Shown here: in pieces, positions 37,771 through 47,234 of the stretch
Position numbering within the stretch: position 1 is the first letter of the stretch
Layout of the letters: each line of letters opens with the position of its first letter
Source: Pseudomonadota bacterium
GTDB lineage: Bacteria; Pseudomonadota; Gammaproteobacteria; Steroidobacterales; Steroidobacteraceae
Assembly: GCA_023423935.1 (NCBI GenBank)
Contig: JAFAEQ010000058.1
Coordinates: 88,180 to 152,179 of the forward strand
Length of the DNA: 64,000 bases
Reading direction: 5' to 3'
Notes under the pieces: model-generated
What the model was told of the DNA's origin: nothing
Database searches by the model: none
The model's input: only the letters and a program-made list of their open reading frames with translations
Translations under genes and position numbers: made by a program

Positions 37771-37810
37771 GAGGAGGATCTCCACGGGGGACCATGGGGC
37801 AGCACCGGGT
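37771..37810 (+). repeat. CTCCACGGGG arm after the Dph6-like gene
   Basis: The sense arm begins immediately after the stop at 37769. Its complement recurs in each unit of the 181-bp tandem array that follows. Confidence 0.78.
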
Positions 37811-37939
37811 AAGAAACATTTCAGGCGAAGCGCTGATCCTGGCCCCAGCTTCGGCGGCAAGAATTCGCGCGGTTGAAGTCGAACGCAATGCCGGACTCAT
37901 GCGACAGGCCCTTCGTTTCAGAAAGATCCGCTCCTATGT

Positions 37940-38565
37940 GACCCCGTGCACCCGATGGAGATTTTCTCTCTTTCCGAACTCCAAAGAACTCCTTGACCTC
38001 TGTGTGAGATCTTGTCTTGGGATGCAATGGACTCCTGCCTGCGCAGGAGTGACCGAGTGATGAGTCAGCTGCGAATGAATCAAGGTCGCCGACGCCGACC
38101 CGCAGCCTGTTAACCCAGTGTTCCCCGTGTACTCCGTGGAGATCTTCTCTCTTCTCCAAACTTCGAGGACTTTGTGTTCTCTGCGTGAGATCTGGTCTTA
38201 GGACCGAATGGACTCCTGCCTGCGCAGGAGTGACCGAGTGGTGAGTCAGCTGCGAATGAATCAAGGTCGCCGACGCCGACCCGCAGCCTGTTAACCCAGT
38301 GTTCCCCGTGTACCCCGTGGAGATCTTGTCTCTTCTCCAAACTCCGAAGACTCTGTGTTCTCTGTGTGAGATCTGGTCTTAGGACCGAACGGACTTCTGC
38401 CTGCGCAGGAGTGACCGAGTGGTGCGTCAGCTGCGAATGAATCAAGGTCGCTGACGCCGACCCGCAGCCTGTTAACCCAGTGCTCCCCGTGTACTCCCCG
38501 TGGAGATCTTGTCTCTTCTCCGAACTCCAAGAACTCTGTGTTCTCTGTGTGAAACTTCTTCGAGT
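37940..38565. repeat. 181-bp tandem repeat, about 3.5 copies
   Basis: Copies start at 37940, 38121, 38302 and 38483 (the last partial, to about 38565). Each unit contains a CCCCGTGTACCCCGTGGAG arm, a TCTGTGTTCTCTGTGTGA arm, and a GC-rich dyad (CTCCTGCCTGCGCAGGAG), followed by about 60 bp of unique sequence ending in TTAACCCAGTG. Copies 2 and 3 are nearly identical; copy 1 is the most diverged. The period is not a multiple of 3, and the short frames through it are not credible genes. Together with 37811-37939 this fills the 796-bp gap between the Dph6-like and GNAT genes. Confidence 0.93.
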
Positions 38566-39087
38566 TCAACGCCGAGCAGGCAAATCCTTCGAATTGAAGA
38601 ACTGCCGCACTTCGCCGTGCGCGACCGACTCACGGAATCTGCCGCCGGTGAACTGCGAAACGACTGAGCGCCAGAAGGACACTGCGGGTTTGTTATAGAG
38701 GAACTCGCTGACCTCCCAGGCGCCGGCGAAGCGGCTGAAGATCAGATGTGCTGCGTCGCGGCCGACGCCGAGACGACGTGCGCTGGGGAGAATGTAGAAC
38801 TCGGCCATGCGGAAATCGACCGTATTGCGCACATGACGCGGCGGACGACTGACGAGCGCAAACCCGGCGGGATGCTCGTTCTTCAACAACAACAGGGGAT
38901 GGGAACTATCGTCGGCAAACCAGCGAGCCATCAGTTCGGGCTCGCGCTCGCCGTAGGGACCGACCGCGGGGAACAGGCCGGTGTTCATGCTCAGTTGCGA
39001 GAGATCTTCCAGATACGCGGTGTAGTTGTTCTGGATCCAGGTGCGATCAGCCAAGGAGTGCTGCGCGTCGCGGATACTGACTGGCAT
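38566..39087 (-). CDS. GNAT-family N-acetyltransferase
   Basis: A 173-residue cytosolic acetyltransferase. The acetyl-CoA loop region reads RRLGVGRDAAHLIF (R/QxxGxG/A) after a FRMAEFYILP strand. The start at 39087 (MPVSIRDAQ) is chosen because the upstream frame lacks coding bias. The substrate is unknown. The 3' end abuts the tandem repeat. Confidence 0.84.
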   Translation of the reverse strand: MPVSIRDAQHSLADRTWIQNNYTAYLEDLSQLSMNTGLFPAVGPYGEREPELMARWFADDSSHPLLLLKNEHPAGFALVSRPPRHVRNTVDFRMAEFYILPSARRLGVGRDAAHLIFSRFAGAWEVSEFLYNKPAVSFWRSVVSQFTGGRFRESVAHGEVRQFFNSKDLPARR

Positions 39088-39173
39088 TTCGTTTCGGTGC
39101 TTTCCGTACCGCCTCCATCGATCGGAGGAAGACCGGGCAGCGAAAGCTGCCCGGCCCACTTTTCCGCAGCAGA

Positions 39174-39401
39174 TTACTGAGCGGGCGGCGTCTCGGACGG
39201 AGCAGCGGCGTCGCCAGCAGGAGCACCCTCGGTCGGAGCAGCAGCATCAGCCGGAGGAGTCGCTTCAGCGGCAGGAGCTTCGGCAGGAGCAGGAGCTTCG
39301 GCAGCAGGCGCTGCGTCTGCAGGAGCTGCCTCTTCCTTCTTGGCGCAAGCAGCAAGCGACAGCGACAGCGCAATAGCAGCGAGAATCATTTTTGTGTTCA
39401 T
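39174..39401 (-). CDS. small Ala/Pro/Glu-rich lipoprotein
   Basis: A 75-residue protein: a signal peptide with lipobox LAAC (Cys19) followed by KKEE and a low-complexity tail of Ala, Pro, Glu and Thr. No fold is predicted, so it may be a periplasmic spacer. The start at 39401 gives a canonical lipoprotein N-terminus. It is 86 bases upstream of the GNAT on the same strand. Function is unknown. Confidence 0.78.
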   Translation of the reverse strand: MNTKMILAAIALSLSLAACAKKEEAAPADAAPAAEAPAPAEAPAAEATPPADAAAPTEGAPAGDAAAPSETPPAQ

Positions 39402-39750
39402 GTGATCTAGCACCCCAGTGGTTATGAGCGGGCAAGCCCGGTTCGTGTACAGAAGCATCGCCAGATGCGAATTCTCTGTGCGATTGCGCGCGCGATCATA
39501 AGGGGTTTCTGCCGCTATTTGAATCTCCGCAGCGTGCGCGTCGCTAACAAAAGACAATGTTTTTCAGCGCGTTGACGAAACGTTGACAATCACGCATCGT
39601 GATTTGCATTCATGCAGTGAACATCAAACCCGCTCGCACGCATCGTCGAGCACGCAACTGAAGCGATGTTCATGTTCATCGGATCATGTTCGACACAGGG
39701 ATGCTGCACAATCTGCTTCATCAGGCGCGCTTACATTTCCCGGAGCTTCC

Positions 39751-41085
39751 ATGCCCACTCACACATCAACGCTCGCTTACTCGTATGAAGAACATCTGCG
39801 TACGCTGCGCTCGCGCACGGATGAGGCGCTGAGCATTGCAGGATTCGATTCGCTCGCCATCCACTCGGGACGTCTGTGGATGCAATTCCTGGATGACCAA
39901 CCGTATCCATTCAAGGTGAACCCGCACTTCAAAGCGTGGGTGCCGCTGCTGGATGCACCCGACTGCTGGATTCTGTACACACCCGGCAAGCGGCCACGGT
40001 TACTGTTTCTGCAACCTGATGACTACTGGCATCGGCCTCCTGCGATGCCCACCGACTACTGGACAGAGCATTTCGAAATCGTCGTCATGCGCGATGCGAG
40101 CGAAGCACGCGCTCACATCGTCAAGGTAAGCAACTGCGCTCTGATTGGAGAATGGCAGGCGGACTACACCGAATGGGGAATCGCCGCCGGCAATCCGAAC
40201 GTGCTGCTGGATCGATTGCATTACCCGCGGGCGCGCAAGACGGCATACGAGCTCGAGTGCATGCGTGCGGCTTCCGTACGCGCGGTGCGCGGCCATCGCG
40301 CAGCGCAGGACGCGTTCATGTCCGGCGCGAGCGAGTTCGAGATTCAACTCGCATACCTGCGTGCGACCGAACATGGCGAGAACGATCTGCCCTACCCCAA
40401 CATCGTTGCGCTGAACCAGAACTGCGCCATCCTCCACTATCAGCATCAGGACGTGGCGCGACCGCCGCAGCGACGATCATTTCTCATCGATGCCGGAGCG
40501 CAAGTTGCGGGCTATGCGAGCGATGTGACGCGCACGTACTCCGCCGCGGATGACGAATTCGCAGCGCTCATCCGGGGCATGGATGCATTGCAGCTCGAGT
40601 TGTGCAACGAGGTCACACAGGGTGTGGACTACGCGAGCATTCATCTGAGTGCGCACCGACGCATTGCAGGCCTGCTGCGCGAGTCGGGGATCATCAAAGC
40701 CTCTCCCGATGCGGCGGTCGAATCGGGACTCTCCAGCGTTTTCTTCCCGCATGGCGTGGGCCATCTGTTGGGACTTCAGGTTCACGACGTCGCGGGCTTT
40801 ACGATCAGCGCCGAAGGCAAACAGAAAGCCCGCCCGCCGGGACATCCTTATCTGCGACTCACACGTACACTCGAGCCGGGCTTCGTGGTCACGATCGAGC
40901 CGGGACTGTATTTGATCGAGTCGCTGCTGAACGCTGCGCGCTCAGCAAGTTTTGCAGGCGACATTCAATGGGCACAGGTCGAGCGGCTCAAGCCCTTTGG
41001 CGGAATCCGCATCGAGGACGACGTCGCCTGCACCGAAGGCGCGCCGGAAAATCTGACCAGGACGGCATTCAACGCGACCGCGTGA
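39751..41085 (+). CDS. pepQ: Xaa-Pro dipeptidase PepQ
   Basis: A 444-residue M24B metallopeptidase (E. coli PepQ 443) that splits X-Pro dipeptides. The pita-bread domain carries the metal ligands Asp (IDAGAQ), Asp (ASDVTRTY), His (FFPHGVGH), Glu (TIEPGLY) and Glu (RIEDDV). The start at 39751 has a CCGGAG ribosome site; the longer frame upstream is not family-like. Confidence 0.95.
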   Translation: MPTHTSTLAYSYEEHLRTLRSRTDEALSIAGFDSLAIHSGRLWMQFLDDQPYPFKVNPHFKAWVPLLDAPDCWILYTPGKRPRLLFLQPDDYWHRPPAMPTDYWTEHFEIVVMRDASEARAHIVKVSNCALIGEWQADYTEWGIAAGNPNVLLDRLHYPRARKTAYELECMRAASVRAVRGHRAAQDAFMSGASEFEIQLAYLRATEHGENDLPYPNIVALNQNCAILHYQHQDVARPPQRRSFLIDAGAQVAGYASDVTRTYSAADDEFAALIRGMDALQLELCNEVTQGVDYASIHLSAHRRIAGLLRESGIIKASPDAAVESGLSSVFFPHGVGHLLGLQVHDVAGFTISAEGKQKARPPGHPYLRLTRTLEPGFVVTIEPGLYLIESLLNAARSASFAGDIQWAQVERLKPFGGIRIEDDVACTEGAPENLTRTAFNATA

Positions 41086-41098
41086 ATGCAAGTCTTGG

Positions 41099-41188
41099 TC
41101 ATCCCGCGCAGGCGAGGATCCATTTCGTATCTGCGCGAAGGTGAAGCGACAGATTCCAGATGGATTCCTGCCTTCGCAGGAATGACAG
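41099..41188. repeat. GTCATTCCTGCGAAGGCAGG-type dyad repeats after pepQ
   Basis: Two REP-like dyads (41099-41125, degenerate; 41160-41188, well kept) in inverted orientation. The same family occurs at 48491-48517 and twice at 63254-63334. Confidence 0.82.
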
Positions 41189-41227
41189 ATTCTGCGATGA
41201 ACGACGAACGGTGAGCACTGAAGGACT

Positions 41228-41256
41228 CGCCCAAGCGATCCGGGATCGCTTGGGCG
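41228..41256. terminator. perfect 13-bp palindrome, possible bidirectional terminator
   Basis: CGCCCAAGCGATC and its exact complement are separated by three bases, placed between the convergent pepQ and mscL genes, 19 bases from the mscL stop. Neither side has a long T run. Confidence 0.55.
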
Positions 41257-41274
41257 ATTGAGCGCAGCGATGCG

Positions 41275-41682
41275 TCAGCGCTGCTGTTGTTTCAGCAGGT
41301 CGCGAATCTCTTCCAGCAGCACCTGCTCGCGCGGGGGCGCAGGCGGCGCAGTCGGCTTGGCTTCCTCTTTACGACGCAGCCGATTGATCAGCTTCACCAT
41401 CATGAAGATCGCGAATGCAACGATGACGAAATCGAAGAGTGCCTGCAGGAACACGCCATAACGAACCGTGACCGCTTCCGCACCTTCCTTGATCGCAGGC
41501 AGCGTTACTGCGAGTTGCGTGAAGTCGACGCCGCCGATGAGATAGCCCAGAGGAGGCGTCACGACATCGCTGACCAAAGAGCTGACGATCTTGCCGAACG
41601 CTGCGCCGATGATGATACCGACGGCCATGTCGACCACGTTGCCCTTGACTGCAAACTCACGAAATTCTTTGACGATGCTCAC
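41275..41682 (-). CDS. mscL: large-conductance mechanosensitive channel MscL
   Basis: A 135-residue inner-membrane tension-gated channel (E. coli 136). The N-terminal amphipathic helix MSIVKEFREFAVKGN is followed by TM1 (VVDMAVGIIIGAAFGKIV), a periplasmic loop, TM2 (ALFDFVIVAFAIFMMV) and a charged C-terminal helical bundle (LLEEIRDLLKQQ). It is an osmotic emergency valve. Confidence 0.97.
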   Translation of the reverse strand: MSIVKEFREFAVKGNVVDMAVGIIIGAAFGKIVSSLVSDVVTPPLGYLIGGVDFTQLAVTLPAIKEGAEAVTVRYGVFLQALFDFVIVAFAIFMMVKLINRLRRKEEAKPTAPPAPPREQVLLEEIRDLLKQQQR

Positions 41683-41713
41683 TGGGATCTCCGGACAGGC
41701 AGTTGATTTTAAT

Positions 41714-41850
41714 CGCTAGGCGCTAGGCTCTAGGCTGTAGGCTCCTGGTGGGAAAAGATGCCCGCGAGCAACGCTCGCACCGTCCGCCCGCACGAACGGT
41801 CAGGGACGCTTCGTTTTCTACCTTCAGCCTACAGCCCGCAACCTACAGCT
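41714..41850. repeat. inverted GGCTGTAGG/CTAGGCG arms between sthA and mscL
   Basis: In the transcribed direction the sense arm (41850-41821) directly follows the sthA stop. The complement (41748-41714) precedes mscL by about 30 bases. The arms are separated by about 70 bases. Confidence 0.85.
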
Positions 41851-41851
41851 C

Positions 41852-43240
41852 TTACGTCAGTCTGTTGAGACCATTGTAAGCGGCGACACGATAGGCCTCC
41901 GCCATTGTCGGATAGTTGAAGGTGGTGTTCGTGAAGTAGCGGACGCTGTTGAGATCGGGACAGGCCATGACAGCCTGGCCGATGTGAACGATCTCCGAAG
42001 CGCCATCGCCGAAGCAATGCACGCCCAGAACAGCCAGGGTTTCCGCGTGGAAGATGATCTTGAGCATGCCGACGCGCTCATCCGTCATCTGGGCCCGGGC
42101 GAGATTCTTGAAAGCGCAGTGCCCCACTTCATAGGGCACCTTCTGTTCCTGCAGCTCGCGCTCGGTACGCCCGATCGATGAGATCTCGGGAATCGTGTAG
42201 ATGCCGCTTGGAATCATCTCGAGCCGATGATCGGGGATCTGGGGATCGAGAATGTGCTGCACGGCATGCGATCCCTGTACGTACGCTGCGCTTGCGAGTG
42301 CCGGCGGACCGGCGATATCGCCAACGGCATAGATGTGCGGGACGCCGGTCTGGTAGTGACCGTTCACTGCGATCTGTCCGCGCGAGTTGCTCTTCAGGCC
42401 AACGCGCTCGAGGTGCAGCTGCTGAGAGTTGCCGGTGCGTCCGTTGGCCCATAGCAGCAGATCCGACTTGATCTTGCGACCGGACTCCAGGTGCAGCACG
42501 ACGTCGCGCTCGCGCGCTTCCAACGCCTTGAACTGCTCGTTGTGGCGAATGACACAGCCCTGCTCGCGCATGTGATAGGAGAGCGCTTCGGCGATTTCAT
42601 CGTCCAGGAACGACAGCAGGCGGTCCTGAGTATTGACCAGCGTCACCTTGCAGCCGAGATTGATGAAGATCGAGGCGTACTCGCAACCGATCACGCCTGC
42701 GCCATAGATGGTCACATTGAAGGGCTGTGCGGGGTATCTGAGGATGGAATCGCTGTCGCGCACATGCTCGTGCGTAAAGTCCACTTCCGGCGGATGATAG
42801 GGACGCGAGCCCGAGGCGATGATGATGTGATCGCCCGACAGGAGCTGCGGCTTGCCGGCGGAAGGCAGAACTTCGATCGTGTGCGCGTCGATGAACGAGG
42901 CTTCTCCAGAGAAGACCGGGACGCGGTTGCGCTCGTAGAACCGCCGACGGCTGGCGGTTTGCGATTCCACCACTTTGGTCGCAGTTGCAAGCAGCTGAGG
43001 ATAAGTCAACGGAGCCGGAGTGCGCAGCTCCTTCAGAATCGGATTGCGTCGCACGTCATGCAGGATCTTCACCGCATGACGTAGCGCTTTGCTCGGGATC
43101 GTGCCCCAGTGCGTACAGCCACCGCCAACCTCGAAGTAGCGTTCGACGATGGCGACTCGTTTGTGATTCTTCGCCGCCATCATTGCAGCCCCCTCTCCGG
43201 CGGGACCGCTACCAATTACCAATACGTCAAAGTGTTCCAC
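41852..43240 (-). CDS. sthA: soluble pyridine nucleotide transhydrogenase
   Basis: A 462-residue FAD flavoprotein balancing NADPH and NADH. The FAD motif is GSGPAGEGAA (10-19), and the NAD-binding motif GAGVIGCEYAS is near 182. The GGGCTHWGTIPSKALR segment lacks the second redox-active Cys of lipoamide dehydrogenase, which identifies SthA. The C-terminal dimerisation domain is intact. Confidence 0.96.
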   Translation of the reverse strand: MEHFDVLVIGSGPAGEGAAMMAAKNHKRVAIVERYFEVGGGCTHWGTIPSKALRHAVKILHDVRRNPILKELRTPAPLTYPQLLATATKVVESQTASRRRFYERNRVPVFSGEASFIDAHTIEVLPSAGKPQLLSGDHIIIASGSRPYHPPEVDFTHEHVRDSDSILRYPAQPFNVTIYGAGVIGCEYASIFINLGCKVTLVNTQDRLLSFLDDEIAEALSYHMREQGCVIRHNEQFKALEARERDVVLHLESGRKIKSDLLLWANGRTGNSQQLHLERVGLKSNSRGQIAVNGHYQTGVPHIYAVGDIAGPPALASAAYVQGSHAVQHILDPQIPDHRLEMIPSGIYTIPEISSIGRTERELQEQKVPYEVGHCAFKNLARAQMTDERVGMLKIIFHAETLAVLGVHCFGDGASEIVHIGQAVMACPDLNSVRYFTNTTFNYPTMAEAYRVAAYNGLNRLT

Positions 43241-43537
43241 TCAAGTCGTCCGTTGCAAATGCGGCGTTCAGGCTACACACCACTTTCGAACTCCTGCAGT
43301 GCAGATCGTATCGCATCGCAGAATCAAGATGTACGCCGCAAAGATAGCAGGGTTCGATGATGTTGTTGTGAGGCTTTCCGCGTGTCGGACGAACCGTCGT
43401 ATTTCTGCCAATACGGCTTTCACCGGCAAACCAAAATCAGTACCCTTCCGCGCATCAACCGACAGCGCGCGACCCACATAACAAATGCTCGCTACTCGGT
43501 GAGTTTGCCTCGCCTAGGGACCAACCAAGGGGGAATC

Positions 43538-45997
43538 ATGGCTACTTCGAATGCAGCTCTGCGCCACGCTGTGGTCGCAGCTCTCACGCTTTCCTGTGTC
43601 TCGGGATTACCCGCCTTCGCACAGACGACGAGCGACACGAATGAAGATCGCACGATCGAAAGCATCATCGTCACGGCGCAGAAGCGCGAGCAGAGTCTGC
43701 AGGATGTACCGATCGTAGTGACCGCGGTATCCGAGCAACTGCTGAAGGACACGGGCGTACGCGACATCAAGGACCTCACGATCCTGACGCCCGGCCTGCT
43801 CGTCACCTCGACTTCGAACGAATCCTTCACCACTGCGCGCATTCGCGGCATCGGCACCGTCGGCGACAATGCTGGCCTCGAGTCCTCCGTCGGAATCGTC
43901 ATCGACGGTGTATACCGCCCGCGCAACGGTGTCGGATTCGGCGATCTGGGCGAGCTGGAGCGGATCGAGGTGTTGAAAGGTCCACAGGGAACGCTCTTCG
44001 GCAAGAACACCTCGGCCGGCGTCATCAACGTCGTCAGCAAGAAGCCTCAGTTCGAGTTTGGCTCCGACGTCGCGCTCACTGCCGGCAATTACGGCAACCT
44101 CGAGGGCGAAGCATCCATTACGGGTCCTTTCTCGGAGAGCGTTGCCGCTCGACTGTACGTCGCGGCACGTGAACGGGACGGCTTTCTCGACATAGACCGT
44201 GGCCCGGGCCCACGCACGGACAGCACAGACAACGATCGCTCCTTCCATACGGTGCGCGGCCAGCTGCTTTTCAAACCTGCGGACTCACTGGACATTCGCT
44301 TCATCGGCGATTACTCGAAGCGTGAGGAGAGCTGCTGCGCAGCGCCGCAGATCCTGCTCACCCCCGTGGCGGGCGTTCTCACCGTACTCGAGGCGCTGCA
44401 AGCCGGTTCCGTCAGCAATCCCGTGGATCCGTTCGATCGCAAGGCCCACATGAATCGCAGCACCGCGCAGGAAGTCACCGACAAGGGCGCCTCGCTGGAA
44501 GTCAACTGGGATCTGAATGCGCTGGGCGGCGCTACGCTGACTTCCGTCAGCGCATGGCGCGACTGGAAGACCATCAACGCACAGGACGCGGATTTCACCA
44601 CGGTCGACATCCTGTATCGCGACCCGGACGGCGACTTCGCCAACGAGTTCAAGCAGGTCAGCGAGGAAGTCCGTCTGGCTGGCGAAACCGATCGTCTGAG
44701 CTGGCTGGTCGGTGCTTTCTACGCCGGCGAGGATCTGGAATCACGCAATCAGCTCATCCTCGGAAACCAGTTCCGTACCTACTACAACGCGCTCTTGCAA
44801 GGCGCTGTGAGCTCGCTGCCGGCCAATGCATGGCCGGGCGGCCAGGGTACGCGAGATATATATGAGCAGGACTCTTCGAGCTGGGCCATTTTCACGAACA
44901 ATAGCGTTCGCCTGACCGACGCGCTCGAACTGACCGTGGGCCTGCGTTATACGAACGAGTCGAAAGATCTCGATACCCAGTATTTCAACGAACATGGCGG
45001 CGTCGGATGCTCGATCATCAGAGGCATTCCTGCGTTCGTGAACAACCCCAACGCAGCGACGATCTTCGGCATCGGCTGCGCGACGTTCGACGATCCGATC
45101 TACAACAATCTCGCAACGAAACAATCGATCGACGAGAACGAATGGAGCGGCACGGCCAAGCTCGCCTATCGCTTCACCGATCAGGTCATGGCGTACGTTT
45201 CGTATGCCCGCGGCTACAAGGCGAGCGGCTTCAACCTGGATCGCGAACGCACGGGTGATTCGCGCATCGCGCCGAACCCGGCAAATCCGAACGCCGCAGC
45301 CGTCGACATCGATACGAGCTTCGAGAAGGAGCTGGTCGACTCCTACGAAGTCGGCGTCAAAACCCAATGGGCCAACAATAGCCTTCTGCTGAACGTTGCC
45401 GGTTTTTACCAGGACTACACCGACTTCCAGCTCAATACATTCACCGGCATTCAGTTCGTAGTGACCTCGCTGCCGAAGGTGAATTCGCAGGGCGTCGATC
45501 TCGACATCGTGTGGTACACGCCGCTCGAGCAACTGAGCATCCAGGGTGGCGTTACGTATGCGGATACGAAGATCAAGGACTTCGGCACCGCAGAAGCCTT
45601 CTTCCGACCCGAGCGCAAGAACGATCGTATGTCGTTTGCGCCCGAATGGTCCGGCAGCCTCTCCACCACGTTCGAGCAGCCGATCCGTGACAATCTGCTG
45701 ATGCGTGCGAATCTCGGTGTGAAGCTCATTTCCGAGTACAACACCGGTTCGAACCTCGATCCTCGCAAGAACCAGGACGCCTATTCGCTGGTGAACGCAC
45801 GGCTCGGGTTCGGCTCGTCCGATGAGCGCTGGATGATCGAAGCCTGGGCTCAGAATCTCACGGACGAGCAGTATTACCAGGTCGCCTTCGATGCCACGCT
45901 GCAGGGCTCCTCCGCCGGTGCGGTTCCGACGAGCACTGTCGCTGCCTTCCTCGGCGCCCCACGCACCTATGGCCTGACGGCGAGGTTCAAGTTCTGA
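43538..45997 (+). CDS. TonB-dependent receptor
   Basis: An 819-residue outer-membrane receptor. A signal peptide (cleaved after AFA, about residue 27) precedes a TonB-box-like IESIIVTAQKR, a plug (about 50-165, with RIRGIGT, ERIEVLKGPQGTLFGKN and GVINVVSKKP) and a barrel ending in LTARFKF. A strong ribosome site (AAGGGGG) fixes the start at 43538. The sequence type (VTAQKREQSLQDVP) matches the large receptor groups expanded in Sphingomonads and Steroidobacter-like bacteria. The substrate is unknown. A GDSL lipoprotein follows it by 65 bases. Confidence 0.93.
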   Translation: MATSNAALRHAVVAALTLSCVSGLPAFAQTTSDTNEDRTIESIIVTAQKREQSLQDVPIVVTAVSEQLLKDTGVRDIKDLTILTPGLLVTSTSNESFTTARIRGIGTVGDNAGLESSVGIVIDGVYRPRNGVGFGDLGELERIEVLKGPQGTLFGKNTSAGVINVVSKKPQFEFGSDVALTAGNYGNLEGEASITGPFSESVAARLYVAARERDGFLDIDRGPGPRTDSTDNDRSFHTVRGQLLFKPADSLDIRFIGDYSKREESCCAAPQILLTPVAGVLTVLEALQAGSVSNPVDPFDRKAHMNRSTAQEVTDKGASLEVNWDLNALGGATLTSVSAWRDWKTINAQDADFTTVDILYRDPDGDFANEFKQVSEEVRLAGETDRLSWLVGAFYAGEDLESRNQLILGNQFRTYYNALLQGAVSSLPANAWPGGQGTRDIYEQDSSSWAIFTNNSVRLTDALELTVGLRYTNESKDLDTQYFNEHGGVGCSIIRGIPAFVNNPNAATIFGIGCATFDDPIYNNLATKQSIDENEWSGTAKLAYRFTDQVMAYVSYARGYKASGFNLDRERTGDSRIAPNPANPNAAAVDIDTSFEKELVDSYEVGVKTQWANNSLLLNVAGFYQDYTDFQLNTFTGIQFVVTSLPKVNSQGVDLDIVWYTPLEQLSIQGGVTYADTKIKDFGTAEAFFRPERKNDRMSFAPEWSGSLSTTFEQPIRDNLLMRANLGVKLISEYNTGSNLDPRKNQDAYSLVNARLGFGSSDERWMIEAWAQNLTDEQYYQVAFDATLQGSSAGAVPTSTVAAFLGAPRTYGLTARFKF

Positions 45998-46062
45998 ACC
46001 TCGCCTCCATCGGCTGATTGTTGAACTCGCAGGTCACTTCAATCATTTCGTCAGGTCACACC

Positions 46063-47148
46063 ATGAACATCAAATCGTCGCTCTTGCCCATTGCTCTGGC
46101 CGCGATTGTTTTCCTGAGTGCATGTAACGATGAGGGCCGTAAGGCCTCGGTAGTCACCCCGCCCGCATCGCAAGCCCCGAGCTTCAAGCAGGTCGTTGCG
46201 TTCGGCGACAGTCTCTCCGATGCGGGCACCTACAATCCGACCACTGCGGATGCCAATCCCGCCAACGACAGCCTCACCGGCCTCACCTTCAGCACGAAGC
46301 CCGGCAGCACATGGGTCGTCTATGTGGCCGCGACGTTCGGTCAGACACTGACTCCGAACCAGCAGGTGAACTTTGGCGTCGTCGGCAACGGCGGCAAAGT
46401 CACCGAGCTGGGAGGGCTCGACTACGCCGAAGGCGGCGCACGCATCGATATCGACGCACCCAACGGCGGCGTGGTCACGCAGAACATTCCGGGTGTCGGC
46501 CCTGTGCCCGTGCAGTTGGCGTCATCGCGTTCGATCAAGACACAGATCGACGACTATCTCGCCGAGCACGGCAACTCGTTCAATGACGATCAGCTCGTGC
46601 TCATCCAGGGCGGGGCGAACGACCTTTTCAACTTCCTCGGACAGGTGGCTGCCGATCCCTCGCTGGCTGCCAATGCACCGACAATCGTCGCGACAGTCAC
46701 GACCTCGATGCTTGCGCAAATCGGCCGCCTGAAGTCCGCGGGCGCCACCCACGTCATCTATGCGAACCTTCCGGACCTGGGCAAGACGCCTCAGTTCAGG
46801 ACGACGCCGCTGGCCGGGCTCGCCAGTCAGATTTCGACCGCCTACAACACGGGCGTCGTGAATCAGCTGAATGCGTGGGGCGTGCATATCTTCGATACAT
46901 CGAGCCTGATCAACGAAGTCGTGCAGTCGCCGGGAACTTTCGGGTTCACGAACGCGACGTCGCCCGCGTGCAACAGCTTCACCACGCCGGGAAACCCCGC
47001 CACGTTGTCTGCCCTCATCTGCTCACCGACGACGCTCGTGGCGCCCAACGCCGATCTCACGTATGTGTTTGCGGACGGCGTGCATCCCACGGCCCGCGCT
47101 CATGCAACGTGGGCTGATCGCGTGACCGCCACCTTCCCCTCGCCCTGA
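46063..47148 (+). CDS. GDSL/SGNH-family lipoprotein esterase
   Basis: A 361-residue secreted hydrolase. The signal peptide has lipobox LSAC (Cys about 20). Block I is FGDSLSDAG with the nucleophile Ser, block III reads GGANDLF with the oxyanion Asn, and block V reads DGVHPT with the catalytic Asp/His. It probably acts as an outer-membrane-linked esterase or lipase. It lies directly after the TonB receptor and may process its ligand (inference). Confidence 0.9.
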   Translation: MNIKSSLLPIALAAIVFLSACNDEGRKASVVTPPASQAPSFKQVVAFGDSLSDAGTYNPTTADANPANDSLTGLTFSTKPGSTWVVYVAATFGQTLTPNQQVNFGVVGNGGKVTELGGLDYAEGGARIDIDAPNGGVVTQNIPGVGPVPVQLASSRSIKTQIDDYLAEHGNSFNDDQLVLIQGGANDLFNFLGQVAADPSLAANAPTIVATVTTSMLAQIGRLKSAGATHVIYANLPDLGKTPQFRTTPLAGLASQISTAYNTGVVNQLNAWGVHIFDTSSLINEVVQSPGTFGFTNATSPACNSFTTPGNPATLSALICSPTTLVAPNADLTYVFADGVHPTARAHATWADRVTATFPSP

Positions 47149-47160
47149 TCCCTGCGCTTC

Positions 47161-47186
47161 GCCAGCAGCCGGTGTCGGCTGCTGGC
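47161..47186 (+). terminator. hairpin after the GDSL gene
   Basis: A 10-bp perfect stem (GCCAGCAGCC / GGCTGCTGGC) with a 6-base loop lies 12 bases after the stop, without a T run. It may stabilise or terminate the transcript before apbE. Confidence 0.45.
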
Positions 47187-47234
47187 GTCGTGCCGCGCAT
47201 TGGTCGCCTCGTCGCGGCGAGCTACCATGCCCCC

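Noticed and set aside
37940..38565. CRISPR array.
   Set aside because: The 181-bp units are repeated throughout rather than short repeats separated by unique 30-bp spacers, and no cas genes are present.
37821..38569. Overlapping minus-strand frames of 92-147 aa with shared peptides such as HGVHGEHWVN.
   Set aside because: They are translations of the 181-bp tandem repeat and CACGGGG arms, with no ribosome sites.
41852..43240. Dihydrolipoamide dehydrogenase.
   Set aside because: The redox-active second Cys is replaced (GGGCTHWGTIPSK), which is diagnostic of soluble transhydrogenase.
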